Below, in pieces: positions 8,687-17,051 of a DNA stretch of 64,000 bases; position 1 is the first letter of the stretch, and the number at the start of each line of letters is the position of its first letter. Source of the DNA: Mumia sp050632745 (GTDB lineage: Bacteria; Actinomycetota; Actinomycetes; Propionibacteriales; Nocardioidaceae); NCBI RefSeq assembly GCF_050632745.1, contig NZ_JBODSD010000001.1, forward strand, positions 124,001 to 188,000, written 5' to 3'. A program made the translations under genes and the position numbers. The notes under the pieces were generated by a model. That model was not told the origin of the DNA, made no database searches, and worked only from the letters and a program-made list of their open reading frames with translations.

Positions 8687-9313
8687 TCACCCGACGCTGA
8701 CCACCACGTCGGCACGCTCCCGGGTCGAGGCGACCAGGCGCGCGTTCGCCTCGTCGCTGCGCGCGACCCACGCCTCGGCCTCGGCCGGCGACTTCCCGAA
8801 CGCGACGTGCCGCGCGACGAGACGGCGTACGCGGAGCTCGTCGTCCTCCTCGAGGAACCACACCTCGTCGAGCAGCGCGCGGACGTCGCGCCATCCCGGT
8901 GCGTCGAGCAGGAGGTAGTTGCCCTCGGTGAGCACGAGGTCCGCCGCGCGCGGGACCGGCACCGCCCCGGCGACCGGTTGCTCGAGGTCGCGCTCGAAGG
9001 CCGGCGCGTAGACCACGTCCTCGTCGCGGCGCGCGATGCGGCGCAGCGTGGCGGCGTACCCGCCGACGTCGAACGTCTCCGGGGCGCCCTTCACGTCACG
9101 CAGCCCGAGCTGCTCGAGCGTCACGTCGGCGAGGTGGAAGCCGTCCATGGGCAGGTGCGCGACGTCGAGGTCCGTCGTCCGGGCCAGGAGCGCGTCGACC
9201 AGCCACGACTTGCCGACCCCGGGCGCGCCGGCGATGCCCAGCAGACGACCGCCGTCGCGGACGAGGCGGTGGGCGCGGTCGGCGGCACGATCGAGGTCGA
9301 GGACGGTCGTCAC
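8687..9313 (-). CDS. P-loop nucleoside/nucleotide kinase family protein
   Basis: A 208-residue ATP-dependent small-molecule kinase of the uridine kinase/pantothenate kinase-like P-loop group. Walker A is GIAGAPGVGKSWLVD near residue 25, followed by HLPMDGFHLAD (substrate-binding Asp) and the Walker B-like ADLVLTEGNYLLLD; the lid region is RRLVARHVAFGKS. FrcK-type fructose kinase-like relatives look similar, so the substrate is open. GTG 9313 is chosen because upstream residues in the frame do not fit the family. It converges on the acyl-CoA dehydrogenase with no spacer. Confidence 0.85.
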   Translation of the reverse strand: MTTVLDLDRAADRAHRLVRDGGRLLGIAGAPGVGKSWLVDALLARTTDLDVAHLPMDGFHLADVTLEQLGLRDVKGAPETFDVGGYAATLRRIARRDEDVVYAPAFERDLEQPVAGAVPVPRAADLVLTEGNYLLLDAPGWRDVRALLDEVWFLEEDDELRVRRLVARHVAFGKSPAEAEAWVARSDEANARLVASTRERADVVVSVG

Positions 9314-9393
9314 GCAGACCAGTCTGACGGCGCATGCGCGCCGCCGCTGCGGGGTACACCGGGGGAGAAGAGTCCGACGAAGGAGGAAGAGGC

Positions 9394-9666
9394 ATGCCCC
9401 GAGGCAAGTCACCTGGTCCGAGCGTCAAGGACAAGAAGCTGTACGAGGAGCTGCGCGACGAGGGCAACTCCAAGCAGAAGTCGGCGCGGATCGCCAACGC
9501 CGCCGCCCAGCGCGGACGGTCCGCGGTCGGTCGCAAGGGCGGGAAGTCCGGCGACTACGACGACTGGTCCAAGCAGGAGCTGTACGACCGGGCGAAGGAG
9601 ATCGGGATCGACGGCCGGTCGTCGATGACCAAGAAGCAGCTGGTCTCCGCGCTCCGCAACAGCTGA
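9394..9666 (+). CDS. Small DUF7218/Rho-N-like basic protein
   Basis: A 90-residue, Lys/Arg-rich protein. The N-terminal half (KDKKLYEELRDEGNSKQKSARIANAA) matches the actinobacterial DUF7218 group. The C-terminal half (DDWSKQELYDRAKEIGIDGRSSMTKKQLVSALRN) is a Rho termination factor N-terminal/SAP-like helical motif that usually binds nucleic acid. A consensus AGGAGG at 9381-9386 fixes the ATG start. It is a single gene divergent from the P-loop kinase. The function is unknown; DNA or RNA binding is inferred. Confidence 0.8.
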   Translation: MPRGKSPGPSVKDKKLYEELRDEGNSKQKSARIANAAAQRGRSAVGRKGGKSGDYDDWSKQELYDRAKEIGIDGRSSMTKKQLVSALRNS

Positions 9667-9778
9667 TCCCGCACGGCGTCGGCGGCGCGGATCACGCCGC
9701 CGACGCCGCGTGTGCGCGTGCGGCCACCCGCGTCGTACGCCTACCCTCGTGCTCTGGTCCATCGGACGGAGGAGCGCG

Positions 9779-10378
9779 ATGAACATCGTCACGCGAGGGT
9801 TCCACGGCAGACGGGGTGGCGACGACGTCGTCCTTCCCCCGGGGCAGTACCTCGAACGGGGGTTTCCGGTGCTCTCGGCGGGACCGACGCCGCAGGTCGC
9901 GCCGGGCGCGTGGTCGTTCACGATCAGCACCGAGACCGGCCAGGAGCACCGCTGGAGCTGGGTCGAGCTGCAGGCGCTGCCGCGCGAGGATGTCACAGTC
10001 GACATCCACTGCGTCACGAAGTGGAGCAAGCTCGGCACGCGGTGGACGGGGGTCAGCCTCGACGTCCTGCTGTCGGGCATCGACACCGCAGCGTCGTACG
10101 TGATGGCGCACTCCTACGGCGGCTACACGACCAACGTCCCGCTCGCCGACCTGCGCAACGGTCAGGCATGGGTCGCCTACGGGTACGACGGCCAGCCGCT
10201 GCGTCCGGAGCACGGCGGCCCGGCGCGGCTGCTCGTGCCCCACCTGTACTTCTGGAAGTCCGCGAAGTGGGTCAGCGGGCTGGAGCTGATGACCGAGGAC
10301 CGGCCGGGCTTCTGGGAGCAGGCCGGCTACCACGACTACGGCGACCCGTGGCGCGAGCAGCGCTACGCGGGCGACTGA
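9779..10378 (+). CDS. Sulfite-oxidase-like molybdopterin oxidoreductase
   Basis: A 199-residue protein consisting of the SUOX/MsrP-type molybdopterin fold only. The conserved molybdenum-ligating Cys lies in VTVDIHCVTKWS, followed by WTGVSLDVLL and YTTNVPLADL, all typical of the family. There is no Tat or Sec signal, so it is predicted to be cytoplasmic, unlike MsrP. A CGGAGGAG ribosome binding site precedes the ATG. The next gene, 10 nt downstream, encodes a ferredoxin-reductase-like flavoprotein that is a natural electron partner. The substrate (sulfite, a sulfoxide or other) is unknown. Confidence 0.88.
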   Translation: MNIVTRGFHGRRGGDDVVLPPGQYLERGFPVLSAGPTPQVAPGAWSFTISTETGQEHRWSWVELQALPREDVTVDIHCVTKWSKLGTRWTGVSLDVLLSGIDTAASYVMAHSYGGYTTNVPLADLRNGQAWVAYGYDGQPLRPEHGGPARLLVPHLYFWKSAKWVSGLELMTEDRPGFWEQAGYHDYGDPWREQRYAGD

Positions 10379-10388
10379 GGGCGGCACG

Positions 10389-11111
10389 ATGACCGGGATG
10401 CCGTGGCGGCAGGCCGTCGTGCTCGGCCACCGCGAGGAGACCAAGACCGCGGCGACGCTGCTCCTGCACGTCGAGGGCCAGCCTGCCGCGGTCGCCGGGC
10501 AGCGGGTGGAGATCCGGCTCACGGCCGAGGACGGCTACACCGCTGACCGTGAGTACTCGCTCGCGCGGGCGGGCGAGCCCGACCGGGCCGAGATCACCGT
10601 CCAGGCGATCGACGGCGGGGAGGTCTCGCCGTTCCTCGTGGAGGACATCGAGGTCGGGGTCGAGCTCCAGGTCCGCGGGCCGATCGGCGGCTGGTTCGTG
10701 TGGCGGCCCGAGCAGACGGAGCCGGTCCTGCTGGTCGCGGGCGGATCGGGGATCGTGCCGCTGATGGCCATGGTCCGTGCCCGTCGCGCCGCGGGGAGCA
10801 AGGCGCCGTTCCGGCTCGTCTACTCGGTGCGCTCGCGCGAGGAGATGTTCTACCGCTCGGAGCTGCGGTCCCCGGATCCCGGGGTCGACGTCACGACCGT
10901 GTACACGCGTGAGGCGCCCGACGGCTCCCGGCGCCCCGCGGGCCGGCTCACCGTCGCCGACGTCAACACCGGCGGCTGGCCGCCCGACTTCGCCCCCACC
11001 TGCTACGTCTGCGGGCCGACCGGGTTCGTCGAGAGCGTCGCGGACATGCTGGTGGCGCTGGGGCACGACCCGCACAAGATCCGGACCGAGCGGTTCGGGC
11101 CGACGAGCTGA
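10389..11111 (+). CDS. Ferredoxin-reductase-like FAD/NAD(P)-binding oxidoreductase
   Basis: A 240-residue flavoprotein with an FAD-binding barrel (REYSLARAGEPD near residue 55 is the RxYS flavin motif) and an NAD(P)-binding domain (VLLVAGGSGIVPLMAMVR near residue 117; CYVCGPTGFVESV near 205). It has no iron-sulfur domain. Placed directly after the SUOX-like gene, it probably passes electrons between NAD(P)H and the molybdoprotein. That partnership is inferred from position. Confidence 0.88.
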   Translation: MTGMPWRQAVVLGHREETKTAATLLLHVEGQPAAVAGQRVEIRLTAEDGYTADREYSLARAGEPDRAEITVQAIDGGEVSPFLVEDIEVGVELQVRGPIGGWFVWRPEQTEPVLLVAGGSGIVPLMAMVRARRAAGSKAPFRLVYSVRSREEMFYRSELRSPDPGVDVTTVYTREAPDGSRRPAGRLTVADVNTGGWPPDFAPTCYVCGPTGFVESVADMLVALGHDPHKIRTERFGPTS

Positions 11112-11211
11112 GGCGTACGCTCCGCGACGTGGGGCGAGACGGGCGGCGGATGCGTACGACGCGGCCGAGCGCCATGATGAACGGAACCAGCAGCACGGAG
11201 AGGGGCGCGTG

Positions 11212-11667
11212 ATGACGGGCAGCAGCGACGACGTGGAGCTTCGCATCGGAGGAGGTCTCGCCGGCACCCAGACCGTCGAGATCGTCGTCTCGGAGAAGGG
11301 GACGGCCGACCTGCTGGCGGTGCTCGACTCGAGCGAGATCGGCTACGACGTGCTCGACAAGCGGGTCGAGTCCCTGCCCGGCGCGAGCGTGCTCGCGGTC
11401 GGCTCGTTCCACCTCGGCGAGGACGGTGCGGGGCTCGGGCAGGCGCTCACGCTGTTCGCCCGGCGCCTCGACCCGGTCGTGCCCGTGGTCACGATCGGCG
11501 GGACGCCGTACGAGATCGGCGAGACGGGTGCGGTCGCGTCCGCCCTCGTCGCGCTGCGCACCGCCCAGGACGAGCACGACGCCGCCGCCGACGAGGCGCG
11601 GGCGACCTGGGAGCGCGGCTACGAGCAGGAGCAGGGCGCGGAGGACTCCGAAGAGCCGAAGGAGTAG
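11212..11667 (+). CDS. Hypothetical protein, acidic C-terminus
   Basis: A 151-residue protein that I do not recognise. It has an ordered-looking first two thirds (repeated strand/helix pattern, no signal peptide or membrane segment) and an acidic, Glu-rich tail ending in EEPKE. Residues 60-100 contain a hydrophobic alternating stretch (VVPVVTIGG). A GGAG-like site precedes the ATG; a GTG directly upstream is an alternative. It converges with the membrane protein gene at 11680. Confidence 0.65.
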   Translation: MTGSSDDVELRIGGGLAGTQTVEIVVSEKGTADLLAVLDSSEIGYDVLDKRVESLPGASVLAVGSFHLGEDGAGLGQALTLFARRLDPVVPVVTIGGTPYEIGETGAVASALVALRTAQDEHDAAADEARATWERGYEQEQGAEDSEEPKE

Positions 11668-11679
11668 CGGTCCGTCGCG

Positions 11680-12654
11680 TCAGGCGGCGTGGAACCACTT
11701 GGAGAACTTGTCGAGCTCGCTCTCCTTCGTGCGCTGCTCGGGAGCCTCCTGCGCGGAGTCCGCGGACGTCTCGGTGACCGCGGGCATCACCCGCGTCGCG
11801 TCGAGCTCACCGCCCACCGGCGGCCCGCCGGCCGCGGGCCGGACCGCCGTCGCCTCGTCGGGCTCCGCGACCGGGACGGCCTGGTCGGCCGGGACCTCCT
11901 CGGCCGCGACCACCTCGGGCTCGGGCGCCGGCAGCCAGTCCGCGGGCACGGGCAGCGTCGGCCGGGGCGCGCCGGGCTCGTCGAGCAGCGCCGTCAGGCG
12001 CTCGAGCTCGCGGGCGAGCCGCAGGGCCGGGTCGATCTCCTCCTCGACGACGACGTACTTCGCGATGCTCTCCTCGCGCAGCTCCTCCTGAGCGCTGCGG
12101 ACCGGGGCCGACGGCGCCGGTGCGGGCATCGCCGGGAGCGGCGCCGGGAAGACGAGGCCCTGGCTGTCCTTGCGCGCCGCGTCGACCGTGCGGACCACCA
12201 GCGCGGCGGTCACGAGCAACGTCGCCGCGACCCATCCGCTCACCAGCTGGTCGACCGGCGCGTCGGGCGCCAGCGGCAGGATCAGGTTGAACGGGACCAG
12301 CGCCGCGCCCAGCGCGACGAGGAACGCGGTGCCGAGCGGACGCCACCAGCGGCTCTCCCAGCCGAAGAGGGCGCGCTCGCGGTCCTCCACCCGTGCGCGG
12401 TACTCGGGGAGGTCGCCCGGGAGCCCGCTCAGCCATCGGCGTTGCGCGAGCGTGGTGCGTCGCCAGTCGCGCCGGACGAGGACGTCGGTGACCAGGCCGC
12501 CCGCCATCGCGGCCAGCAGGACGACCAGCGCCGGCAGCACCAGCGCGTCAGGGAGCCCGGTGGCGCAGAGCACCAGGCTCAATGCGGCTGCGACGGTCGT
12601 CGTCACCAGCCCGATCCACATCCGCCGGGGTGTGCCCCTACGTCCCGAGTCCAT
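11680..12654 (-). CDS. Four-helix membrane protein with long cytoplasmic tail
   Basis: A 324-residue protein of unknown function. It has two hydrophobic hairpins (about residues 12-55 and 105-155) separated by a basic loop containing RRTTLAQRRWLSGLPGDLPEYRARVEDRER. A tail of about 160 residues rich in Pro, Ala and Glu follows, ending in KESELDKFSKWFHAA. The ATG at 12654 follows a GGGAGGAG ribosome binding site on the minus strand. The low-complexity tail suggests a flexible linker to a partner. It is divergent from the VKOR gene. Confidence 0.7.
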   Translation of the reverse strand: MDSGRRGTPRRMWIGLVTTTVAAALSLVLCATGLPDALVLPALVVLLAAMAGGLVTDVLVRRDWRRTTLAQRRWLSGLPGDLPEYRARVEDRERALFGWESRWWRPLGTAFLVALGAALVPFNLILPLAPDAPVDQLVSGWVAATLLVTAALVVRTVDAARKDSQGLVFPAPLPAMPAPAPSAPVRSAQEELREESIAKYVVVEEEIDPALRLARELERLTALLDEPGAPRPTLPVPADWLPAPEPEVVAAEEVPADQAVPVAEPDEATAVRPAAGGPPVGGELDATRVMPAVTETSADSAQEAPEQRTKESELDKFSKWFHAA

Positions 12655-12805
12655 GCTCTCCTCCCTCGACGTGCCCCAATGCGGGGTACTAAACCAGTCC
12701 AACAGGACAACGCGGACTCGACCACTCCAAGTTCCTGAACGCGGCGGTGAGTCCTGTCACCACCGAACGTCCCCGCGCTGTGGGCCCATTGCCTACGATG
12801 GGGCC

Positions 12806-13426
12806 GTGATCGACATAGACGACGAGGTGACGCCGCGCGACGGCGCCGTGGACGCGACGGGGACGCGCAGCGCGCTCGCCTGGTTGATGGCGGTCGGCGG
12901 GGTGATCGGCGTGCTCGCGTCGGGGATCCTGACCTACGACAAGCTCAAGCTCCTCGAGAACCCGGGCGCCAACCTGTCGTGCTCGCTCAACGCCTGGGTC
13001 GACTGCGGCGGCGTCGTGTCGAGCTCCCAGTCGTCGATCTTCGGGTTCCCCAACACCTTCCTCGGCCTCGTCGGCTTCGCCGTCGTCACGACGCTCGGCG
13101 TGCTGCTCCTGGCGGGGACGCGGCTGCCGGAGTGGTTCTGGGCCGGCCTGCAGGTCGGTGTCGTCTTCGCGATCGGCCTGATCTTCTTCCTTCAGTACAC
13201 GAGCATCTTCACCCTCGTGAAGCTCTGCCCCTACTGCATGGTCGTGTGGACGGTGACGATCCCGCTCTTCGTGTCGGTGACCGCGCGCAACCTGCGTTCG
13301 TGGGCGCCCACGTCGGCGATCACGCGCTTCGTGTCCAACTGGACGCTGCTGATCGTGCTCCTCTGGTACGTCGCCGTCGTGTCGGTGATCTGGTTCCAGT
13401 TCGGTCCGGACCGCCTCTTCGCGTAG
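12806..13426 (+). CDS. Vitamin K epoxide reductase (VKOR) family membrane protein
   Basis: A 206-residue integral membrane thiol oxidoreductase that re-oxidises periplasmic DsbA-like proteins with quinone. The four signature cysteines are present: a pair in LSCSLNAWVDCGG and the redox CPYC in KLCPYCMVVW. Five hydrophobic helices are visible. No DsbA partner is encoded nearby. TACGAT (12794-12799) ends 6 nt before the GTG, so the mRNA is probably leaderless. Confidence 0.92.
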   Translation: MIDIDDEVTPRDGAVDATGTRSALAWLMAVGGVIGVLASGILTYDKLKLLENPGANLSCSLNAWVDCGGVVSSSQSSIFGFPNTFLGLVGFAVVTTLGVLLLAGTRLPEWFWAGLQVGVVFAIGLIFFLQYTSIFTLVKLCPYCMVVWTVTIPLFVSVTARNLRSWAPTSAITRFVSNWTLLIVLLWYVAVVSVIWFQFGPDRLFA

Positions 13427-13531
13427 GACAGATGTCCTCCTGAACCGTCCACATTCGGCTCTGGGAGCAGCCGTCGCGCGTCCGTAGCGTCCTCGGTACG
13501 GCCCAGGGCGGGACGTGGACGGAGGAGTGAC

Positions 13532-13984
13532 ATGACGGAGCAGCTGAGGTCTCAGGGACAGGCCGCGTCGGCACCGGCGCCCGCGCGGCGGACGGTCCGT
13601 GCCGACCTGCCGGTGGCGGGGACGACGGCGGCGGCCGCCGCAGCGGCGTGGGCGGTGTGGACCCAGGTCGCGGACGTGACGCTGGAGGTGGACGGCTTCG
13701 GCGGCGCTGCGCAGGAGGTCGGCGTGGCCTCGGTCGTGGTCAGCACGATCGTCGTCGTGCTGGCGGGCGGTGCGCTGCTGCGGTGGATGCAGCGACGATC
13801 GGAGTCCGGACGGCGTCGGTGGACGTGGGTGGCGATCGGGTTCGCCGTCCTCTCCCTCGTGTCGACGACCTCCGCGCTGACGGCGTCGGCCGGGATCGCG
13901 CTGGCCAGCCTCCACCTTCTCGTCGCCGCGGTCGCGATCCCCTGGCTCCGCCGGGCTCACCGTCCTCTCGAGGGCCGGGCGTGA
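13532..13984 (+). CDS. DUF6069-like four-helix membrane protein
   Basis: A 150-residue protein with a charged N-terminus followed by four hydrophobic helices (about residues 26-45, 57-80, 95-115 and 118-138), resembling the actinobacterial DUF6069 family. The role is unknown. A GGAGGAG ribosome binding site precedes the ATG, and TAGCGT at 13485-13490 is a likely -10. It lies 41 nt before the histidine kinase gene, so it may be part of, or controlled by, that two-component unit. Confidence 0.72.
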   Translation: MTEQLRSQGQAASAPAPARRTVRADLPVAGTTAAAAAAAWAVWTQVADVTLEVDGFGGAAQEVGVASVVVSTIVVVLAGGALLRWMQRRSESGRRRWTWVAIGFAVLSLVSTTSALTASAGIALASLHLLVAAVAIPWLRRAHRPLEGRA

Positions 13985-14025
13985 GCCCGCGACGCGGCCC
14001 TCGCGCGAGCAGTAGGTTGAACGGC

Positions 14026-15090
14026 ATGGTCGAGGCGTGGGTCTGCCGGGCACAGCGGTACGCCGCCGTCCTCGTGTGGGTGCCCCTGCTGGTCGGGATC
14101 CCCTTCTTCTTCCTCCACGGCGCTCCGGCGCAGGTCGTCGGGCAGGTCCTCCTCCTCGTGGTGACCGGCGTCGCCGCGGTCGCGACGGTGACGACGGGAC
14201 GTGTCGCGGGGCTGGTCGTCCTTGCGGCGTCCGTCGTGGTGGCGTCGACGCAGGGCGAGGGTTGGATGTCGCCGTGGGGCCTGCTCGCGATCACGGCGCC
14301 GGTCGTGCTGAGGGGCTGGGCGCTGGCCGCGGTGATCGGGTTCGCGACGGTCGGCTCCGCGACCGCGACCTTGCTGGTCGACGACGTCGGCGACGCCTTC
14401 TGGATCAGCGTCGCCGGTGTGCTGCTCGCGGGCGCGGCCACGACGGCGTTCCTGCGCCTGTCCGAGGCGAACGCCGCGCTGCGCCGCACCCGCGCCGAGC
14501 TCGCCCGGGTCGCCGTGGTGGAGGAGCGCGAGCGGTTCTCGCGCGACCTGCACGATCTCCTGGGGCACACCTTGAGCGTGATGGTGGTGAAGGCCCAGGC
14601 GGTGCGCCGGCTGGCGGACCGGGATCCGGCAGCGGCGGCCGAGCACGCCGCCGACATCGAGCGGATCGGCCGGGAGGCTCTCGTCGACGTCCGCCGCGCC
14701 GTCGACGCCATGCGTGCGCCGTCGCTCTCGGAGGAGCTGGAGGGAGCGCGGCACGCGCTGGACGCGGCGGGGATCCGTGCCGAGGTCGTCACCTTCGCCG
14801 GGGACCTGCCGGAGCGGGTCGACGAGACGCTCGCCTGGGTGGTGCGCGAGAGCGCGACGAACGTCCTCCGTCACTCGGGGGCAGCGAAGGCGCGGTTCGA
14901 GGTGGAGGGTTCCGACGGGATGGTGGTGCTGACCGTCGTCGACGACGGGGTCGGCGGCCCGTCGGCGCCGGGGACGCGCGACGGCGGGCTCGTCGGGCTC
15001 CGTCGCCGGGTGGTCGCCGCCGGTGGCCGGCTCGACCTCGAGCCGGGCTCCGAGGGGTTCCGGCTGGTCGCGCGGGTGCCGGTCCCGTGA
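14026..15090 (+). CDS. NarL-type sensor histidine kinase (DesK-like)
   Basis: A 354-residue membrane histidine kinase. Four to six N-terminal transmembrane helices (residues about 12-150) form the sensor. A HisKA_3 dimerisation domain follows, with the phospho-acceptor His in RFSRDLHDLLGHTLSVM, and then an HATPase domain with WVVRESATNVLRHS (N box) and VDDGVGG (G1 box). TAGGTT (14013-14018) ends 7 nt before the ATG, suggesting a leaderless transcript. Its stop overlaps the start of the response regulator by 4 nt. The signal is unknown; membrane stress is suggested by DesK resemblance only. Confidence 0.92.
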   Translation: MVEAWVCRAQRYAAVLVWVPLLVGIPFFFLHGAPAQVVGQVLLLVVTGVAAVATVTTGRVAGLVVLAASVVVASTQGEGWMSPWGLLAITAPVVLRGWALAAVIGFATVGSATATLLVDDVGDAFWISVAGVLLAGAATTAFLRLSEANAALRRTRAELARVAVVEERERFSRDLHDLLGHTLSVMVVKAQAVRRLADRDPAAAAEHAADIERIGREALVDVRRAVDAMRAPSLSEELEGARHALDAAGIRAEVVTFAGDLPERVDETLAWVVRESATNVLRHSGAAKARFEVEGSDGMVVLTVVDDGVGGPSAPGTRDGGLVGLRRRVVAAGGRLDLEPGSEGFRLVARVPVP

Positions 15091-15692
15091 TCCGGGTCCT
15101 GCTCGCCGAGGACCAGGCGATGATGCGGGGGGCGCTCGCCGTCCTCCTCGACCTGGAGGACGACCTCGAGGTGGTCGCGCAGGTCGAGGACGGGGCGGAC
15201 ATCGTCCCGACGGCGCTGCGCGTCGAGCCGGACGTGGCGCTCCTCGACATCGAGCTCCCGCACGTGAGCGGGCTCGAGGCGGCGGAGCAGCTCGCGACCG
15301 CGCTCCCCACGTGCCGCGTCGTCATCGTGACGACGTTCGCGCGCACCGGCTACCTCCAGCGGGCGATGGCCGCCGGCGCGCGGGGCTACCTGGTCAAGGA
15401 CGGACCGGTCGAAGGCCTGGTGGACGGGATCCGCCGGGTCGCGTCCGGGGGCACCGTCATCGACCCCGAGCTCGCCGGTGCGGCACTGCGGGCCCAGGCC
15501 AACCCGCTGACGCCGCGGGAGCGGGAGGTCCTCGCGGCGGCCGCGGACGGCTCGACGGTCGCGGACATCGCGAGCCGGGTGCACCTGTCGCCGAGCACCG
15601 TCCGCAACTACCTCTCGGACGCGATCAGCAAGACCGGCACCCGCAACAAGACCGAGGCGGCCCTGCTGGCGCGTGACAACGGGTGGCTCTGA
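15087..15692 (+). CDS. NarL/LuxR-family response regulator (DesR-like)
   Basis: A 201-residue two-domain response regulator. The receiver domain has the acidic pocket (LLAEDQAMMRG), the phospho-acceptor Asp in DVALLDIELPHVSG, and the switch Lys in GYLVKDGP. The C-terminal LuxR-type helix-turn-helix is LTPREREVLAAAADGSTVADIASRV. The GTG start overlaps the kinase stop (GTGA), so the pair is translationally coupled. Targets are not evident; the DUF6069 gene upstream is one candidate. Confidence 0.93.
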   Translation: MIRVLLAEDQAMMRGALAVLLDLEDDLEVVAQVEDGADIVPTALRVEPDVALLDIELPHVSGLEAAEQLATALPTCRVVIVTTFARTGYLQRAMAAGARGYLVKDGPVEGLVDGIRRVASGGTVIDPELAGAALRAQANPLTPREREVLAAAADGSTVADIASRVHLSPSTVRNYLSDAISKTGTRNKTEAALLARDNGWL

Positions 15693-15699
15693 ACCCGCG

Positions 15700-17034
15700 T
15701 CACCAGCCCCGCGCGATGCGGTCGCGGAACCAGGCGTAGGAGGCCTTCGGGGTGCGCTCGCCGGTCGCGAAGTCGACCCGCGTGATCCCGAAGCGCTGGG
15801 TGTAGCCCTCCGCCCACTCGAAGTTGTCCAGCAGCGACCACGCCAGGTAGCCGCGCACGTCGACCCCGGCCTCGCGGGCGGCGCCGACCGCGTCGACGTG
15901 GCTCTCGAGGTACGCGATGCGGTCCGCGTCGTCGACCGAGCCGTTCGGTCCGGGCTCGTCGGGGTAGGCGCACCCGTTCTCGGTCACCACCACCGGCGGC
16001 AGCGCGTCCCCGTAGGTGTCGCGCAGGCCGACGAGGAGCTCGGTCAGGCCGTCGGGCACGACCGGCCAGCCGAACCCGGTCGTCGGGTAGCCCTCGATCG
16101 GCACGAGCTCGAAGGGGAGCGGGTTGTCGGCTCCGGGCGCCTTGACCAGCGTCGGGTTGTAGTAGTTCACGCCGAGCAGGTCGAGGGGCTGCGCCACCGT
16201 CGCGAGGTCGCCGTCGTGCACCACCGCGCCGGCGGCGTCGGCGAGCTCGTCGGGGTACGTGCCGCGGAGCACGGTGTCGAGGAACATCCGGTTGTGGAAC
16301 GCGTCGTAGACCTGCGCCGCGGCAGCGTCCTCCGGTGACGCCGACGCCGCGCGTACGGGGGTCAGGTTGTTCACCAGCATCACGGGGACGTCGCCGGAGG
16401 CACGCAGCGCCTGCACGGCGAGCCCGTGGCCGAGCAGCTGGTGGTGTCCGGCCGCGAAGGCGTCGAGCAGCAGCGTCTCGCCGGGGGCGTGGGTGCCGAA
16501 CGCGTAGCCGAGCGCCATGTGCACGAACGGCTCGTTGAGCGTGCCCCACGCAGCAACCCGGTCGCCGAGCGCGTCGGCCACCACGGCGGCGTACTCGGCG
16601 AACCGCTCGGCGGTCTCGCGCACCATCCAGCCGCCGGCGTCCTGCAGCGGCTGCGGGAGGTCCCAGTGGAAGAGGGTCGCGAACGGGGCGATCCCCCGCT
16701 CGAGCAGCCCGTCGACGAGCCGGTCGTAGTAGGCAACACCACGGGGGTTCACACCGCCATGGCCGGGCGGCTGCACGCGCGGCCAGGCGATGGAGAACCG
16801 GTACGCGTTCGCGCCCAGCCCGCTCAGCAGGTCGAGGTCCTCGCTCCAGCGGTGGTAGGAGTCGCAGGCGACCGCGCCGGAGGACCCGTCGGCGATGCGA
16901 CCGGGCTGCGCGGCGAAGGTGTCCCAGATGCTCGGGCCCCGTCCGTCCTCGTCGACCGCCCCCTCCACCTGGTACGAAGCGGTGGCGGCGCCCCACCAGA
17001 AGTCCGTCGAAACCCTGGTCACATCTCCGGTCAT
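15700..17034 (-). CDS. GH1 beta-glucosidase
   Basis: A glycoside hydrolase family 1 enzyme of 444 residues that cleaves beta-linked glucosides in the cytoplasm. It has the N-terminal GH1 signature FWWGAATASYQVEGA, the acid/base Glu in WGTLNEPFVHMALGY and the nucleophile Glu in VVVTENGCAYPD. Length and motif spacing are normal. ATG 17034 is preferred; an in-frame GTG sits two codons upstream. It is divergent from the MFS transporter gene only 17 nt away, so the two share a very compact promoter region and may be functionally linked. Confidence 0.95.
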   Translation of the reverse strand: MTGDVTRVSTDFWWGAATASYQVEGAVDEDGRGPSIWDTFAAQPGRIADGSSGAVACDSYHRWSEDLDLLSGLGANAYRFSIAWPRVQPPGHGGVNPRGVAYYDRLVDGLLERGIAPFATLFHWDLPQPLQDAGGWMVRETAERFAEYAAVVADALGDRVAAWGTLNEPFVHMALGYAFGTHAPGETLLLDAFAAGHHQLLGHGLAVQALRASGDVPVMLVNNLTPVRAASASPEDAAAAQVYDAFHNRMFLDTVLRGTYPDELADAAGAVVHDGDLATVAQPLDLLGVNYYNPTLVKAPGADNPLPFELVPIEGYPTTGFGWPVVPDGLTELLVGLRDTYGDALPPVVVTENGCAYPDEPGPNGSVDDADRIAYLESHVDAVGAAREAGVDVRGYLAWSLLDNFEWAEGYTQRFGITRVDFATGERTPKASYAWFRDRIARGW

Positions 17035-17051
17035 GGGCACATACTGGGCGC

